64,000 nt of DNA, taken from an uncultured bacterium. Lineage in GTDB: Bacteria > Actinomycetota > Coriobacteriia > Coriobacteriales > Eggerthellaceae. Of the stretch, positions 62,203 to 64,000 are shown in pieces. The notes beneath the pieces are model-generated. The model was not told the origin of the DNA. It ran no database searches and was given only the letters and a program-made list of their open reading frames with translations. Position numbers and translations under genes: made by a program. Position 1 is the first letter of the stretch, and every line of letters begins with the position of its first letter. Location of the stretch: the NCBI GenBank assembly GCA_937890835.1, contig CALADF010000017.1:34491-98490 (forward strand), in the 5' to 3' direction.

Positions 62203-62733
62203 TTAGATCTTCGCGACCTGGTCAAACGAAAGCTCCACGGGAGTTTCGCGACCGAAAATCGATACCATGACCTTGACCTTGCCGGCCTCGGGCGACACCT
62301 CGGCGATGACACCGTCGAACTCTGCCAAAGGACCGGAGATGACCTTGACGGCCTGTCCGACCTCGAGCACGGTCGACGTCTTCTTCGGAGCCTCGCGACT
62401 CGTGCGCTTCATGATCTTGTTGAACTCCTCACGCGTAAGCGGCGTGGGATTGCCTTCGCTTCCAACAAAACCGGTGACGCCGGGTGTGTTGCGAACAGCG
62501 GCCCAGCTACGATCATCGAGATTCATGCGAACCAGGACGTATCCCGGAAACACCTTCTTCTCGCTTTCGACTCGGCGACCGCCTTCTTTGATCTCCGTCA
62601 CAACTTCAGAGGGGATCTCGATGCCGAACACGTTGTTTTCAAGACCCATGGTTTCGATACGAGTCTCGAGATTCGTCTTGACCTTGTTCTCGTATCCCGA
62701 GTACGTATGCAGGACGTACCACTTCTTAGCCAT
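62203..62733 (-). CDS. nusG: Transcription elongation/termination factor NusG
   Basis: 176-aa NusG linking RNA polymerase to ribosome or Rho. The NGN domain starts KKWYVLHTYSGYENKVK, with KVFPGYVLVRMNLDD and GVTGFVGSEG; the C-terminal KOW domain has VGQAVKVISGPLAEFDGVI. It follows secE by 4 nt, the standard order. Rho is encoded in the same window. Confidence 0.98.
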   Translation of the reverse strand: MAKKWYVLHTYSGYENKVKTNLETRIETMGLENNVFGIEIPSEVVTEIKEGGRRVESEKKVFPGYVLVRMNLDDRSWAAVRNTPGVTGFVGSEGNPTPLTREEFNKIMKRTSREAPKKTSTVLEVGQAVKVISGPLAEFDGVIAEVSPEAGKVKVMVSIFGRETPVELSFDQVAKI

Positions 62734-62737
62734 ATAA

Positions 62738-63142
62738 CTATGCCCCTATACCAGAAACGAGAACTAACAGCGGCGTGATGATGGCGTTGTCAAGCAACGC
62801 GACAAACACGCCGAAGAACAGCAAAGCGACCACGACAACGCCGCTCCAGCGAAGCACATCGATGCGAGTCGGCCAGGTGACGCGCTTCATCTCAGCGCGA
62901 ACCTCGCGGAAGAACTTAAAGCGCTTCTTCTTCGGCTTCTTCTCCTCGGATTTCTTCGCCGATTTATCCTCGGCGGGCTTATTCGTATCGGAAGACTTTT
63001 TGAAGAGCGACTTCTTGGGCTTCTCCTCCTGCGCCGGGACTTGCTCGACTTGAGGCTCGGCCTCGACCTGAGCACGATCCGCCTTGCGCTGCTGACGCGC
63101 GGCTGATGCCTTTGCTCGCTGTGTCTTGGATTTCTTCGCCAT
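62738..63142 (-). CDS. secE: Preprotein translocase subunit SecE
   Basis: 134-aa single-span SecE of the SecYEG channel. Residues ~1-85 are a long Lys/Glu/Ala-rich cytosolic extension. The conserved amphipathic region FFREVRAEMKRVTWPTRIDV precedes a membrane helix (VVVVALLFFGVFVALL). The long charged N-terminus is common in Actinobacteria. Located between tRNA-Trp and nusG. Confidence 0.96.
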   Translation of the reverse strand: MAKKSKTQRAKASAARQQRKADRAQVEAEPQVEQVPAQEEKPKKSLFKKSSDTNKPAEDKSAKKSEEKKPKKKRFKFFREVRAEMKRVTWPTRIDVLRWSGVVVVALLFFGVFVALLDNAIITPLLVLVSGIGA

Positions 63143-63229
63143 GTAATTCCTCTAAATAGATGGAAAAAATAAACCGTCTTAACGCCAAACAAGCAGCCTC
63201 ACAGTGGGCTGCTCGTACAAACAAGCTGG

Positions 63230-63303
63230 CAGGCCAGGAGGGACTCGAACCCCCAACATGCGGTTTTGGAGACCGCCGCTCTACCAATTGGAGCTACTGG
63301 CCT
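63230..63303 (-). tRNA. trnW: tRNA-Trp (anticodon CCA)
   Basis: 74 nt on the minus strand. Acceptor arms AGGCCAG/CTGGCCT, D-arm with AATTGGTAGAGC, anticodon loop TCTCCAAA giving CCA, T-arm GGGGGTTCGAGTCCCTC, discriminator G. CCA is not encoded. It lies between rpmG and secE and is probably co-transcribed with them. Confidence 0.97.
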
Positions 63304-63328
63304 ATGCCTGTTTCAAAACACCTGTCGC

Positions 63329-63478
63329 TTAGCGAGTTTCCTTATGCATGGTGTGATGACCGCACCACTTGCAATACTTCTTGAACTCGATACGATCAGG
63401 ATTATTCTGCTTGTTCTTCTTGGTCGTATAGTTACGGCGCTTGCACTCGGTGCATGCCAAAGTGACCAAAGTACGCAT
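63329..63478 (-). CDS. rpmG: 50S ribosomal protein L33
   Basis: 49-aa L33, zinc-binding form with CTEC and CKWC pairs. It starts MRTLVTLACTECKRRNYTTK and ends HHTMHKETR. ATG 63478 follows AAAGGAGA. First gene of the rpmG-trnW-secE-nusG-rplK-rplA transcript. The four-cysteine form fits zinc-replete growth; a Cys-less paralog may exist elsewhere. Confidence 0.96.
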   Translation of the reverse strand: MRTLVTLACTECKRRNYTTKKNKQNNPDRIEFKKYCKWCGHHTMHKETR

Positions 63479-63517
63479 GAATTCTCCTTTATTACTGAAG
63501 CTTTAGACAAGCTCGTA

Positions 63518-63545
63518 ATTATACACATGAACTTTCGAAAAGCAA
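63518..63545 (-). promoter_or_regulatory. Promoter of rpmG-trnW-secE-nusG-rplKA
   Basis: Minus-strand TTGCTT (63540-63545), 16-nt spacer, consensus TATAAT (63518-63523) preceded by TGTG, an extended -10. It overlaps the tail of the tuf terminator. Confidence 0.6.
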
Positions 63546-63575
63546 GGGGTTCGTAGAAAACTGCGAACCCCTTGC
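63537..63575 (-). terminator. Rho-independent terminator of tuf
   Basis: Perfect 12-bp stem GCAAGGGGTTCG (63542-63553 with 63564-63575), followed on the minus strand by TTTTCG, 17 nt after the tuf stop. Confidence 0.9.
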
Positions 63576-63591
63576 CGATCAAGCAAAATAC

Positions 63592-64000
63592 TTACTTGAA
63601 GATCTTGGTCACGCGACCAGAGCCAACCGTACGGCCACCCTCGCGGATAGCGAACTTGAGGCCCTCTTCCATAGCGATCGGGTGAATGAGCTCGCCCTTG
63701 ATCGTGACGTTATCGCCAGGCATGACCATCTCGGTGCCCTCGGGCAGATGAGCAACGCCGGTGACGTCGGTGGTGCGGAAGTAGAACTGCGGACGATAGC
63801 CATCGAAGAACGGGGTGTGACGGCCACCCTCCTCCTTGGTGAGGATGTAGACCTGACCCTCGAACTCAGTGTGCGGGGTAACGCTGCCGGGCTTGCAGAG
63901 AACCTGGCCGCGGACGATCTCCTCGCGCTTGATGCCGCGAAGCAGGCAGCCGATGTTGTCGCCAGCCTGAGCCTCGTCGAGGAGCTTACGGAACATCTCG
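63592..64000 (-). CDS. tuf: Elongation factor Tu (3' part; runs off the window)
   Basis: The last ~135 codons of EF-Tu, which delivers aminoacyl-tRNA to the ribosome. Domain 2/3 sequence is unmistakable: VGCLLRG-like IGCLLRGIKREEIVRGQVL, FYFRTTDVTGV, EMVMPGDNV and the end KFAIREGGRTVGSGRVTKI. The G domain lies beyond position 64000. A strong terminator follows. Confidence 0.98.
   Translation of the reverse strand, partial: EMFRKLLDEAQAGDNIGCLLRGIKREEIVRGQVLCKPGSVTPHTEFEGQVYILTKEEGGRHTPFFDGYRPQFYFRTTDVTGVAHLPEGTEMVMPGDNVTIKGELIHPIAMEEGLKFAIREGGRTVGSGRVTKIFK

Noticed and set aside
1..64000. CRISPR arrays, IS elements, prophage or integrase genes
   Set aside because: No regularly spaced repeats, transposases, integrases or tRNA-flanked direct repeats were found. 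The single tRNA lies inside a conserved housekeeping operon.

Overview
The window is a GC-rich bacterial chromosome segment, and I see no plasmid, phage or IS signature. It probably comes from the Actinomycetota class Coriobacteriia, most likely Eggerthellaceae or a near relative. The grounds are high GC, Shine-Dalgarno-led genes, a multi-helix membrane LuxR regulator divergent from a molybdopterin oxidoreductase operon, a Rho with a very long Ala/Arg/Lys-rich N-terminus, and a sortase-anchored surface enzyme. This placement is inferred from content only; no search was run.

Layout, mostly on the minus strand. 1-2 kb: 5' end of tsf, rpsB, and a flavin reductase-rubredoxin fusion. 2.2-8.6 kb: operon tal-rho-sppA-metG, the MetRS having an unusual KMSKS loop. 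8.7-9.0 kb: a possible decayed Fur-family gene. 9.1-16.7 kb: compact his operon hisZG-hisD-hisC-hisB-hisH-hisA-hisF-hisI, with HisZ and HisG fused and no hisE or hisN. 16.8-19.7 kb: larB-larC (nickel-pincer cofactor) and a DUF2797 gene. 19.7-20.6 kb: gene-poor, with an AT-rich nested palindrome. 20.6-24.3 kb: a large papain-like protease/5'-nucleotidase/LPXTG protein with a broken signal-peptide region. 24.5-31.1 kb: two consecutive gatCAB operons, the promoter-distal one encoding a GatA that has lost its catalytic triad. 31.5-35.9 kb: an alpha/beta hydrolase, a short LarE, a serpin lipoprotein, and ychF. 36-46 kb: an NSS transporter, a PsrABC-like Mo-oxidoreductase operon with its TorD chaperone, the divergent membrane LuxR regulator, and an SSS symporter. 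46-48 kb: a fusion of a degenerate metallophosphoesterase-like domain to an ArsS-type radical SAM enzyme, flanked by AT-rich motifs. 48-60 kb: truA and a small partner gene, GNAT, aldehyde dehydrogenase, dnaE, VTT protein, nadK, murJ. 60-64 kb: map, then the conserved block tuf-rpmG-tRNA-Trp-secE-nusG-rplK-rplA.

How the genes fit together: translation and transcription core (rpsB, tsf, tuf, rplA/K, nusG, rho, metG, map, gatCAB, ychF, truA), histidine synthesis, and anaerobic respiration (Mo-enzyme, 16-Cys ferredoxin, NrfD quinol module). The surface and accessory functions are the serpin, the LPXTG protein and the SppA peptidase. The strongest candidates for undescribed biology are (1) the duplicated gatCAB with a pseudo-amidase GatA, (2) the phosphoesterase-like/radical SAM fusion, and (3) the protease/nucleotidase surface protein with its broken N-terminus.
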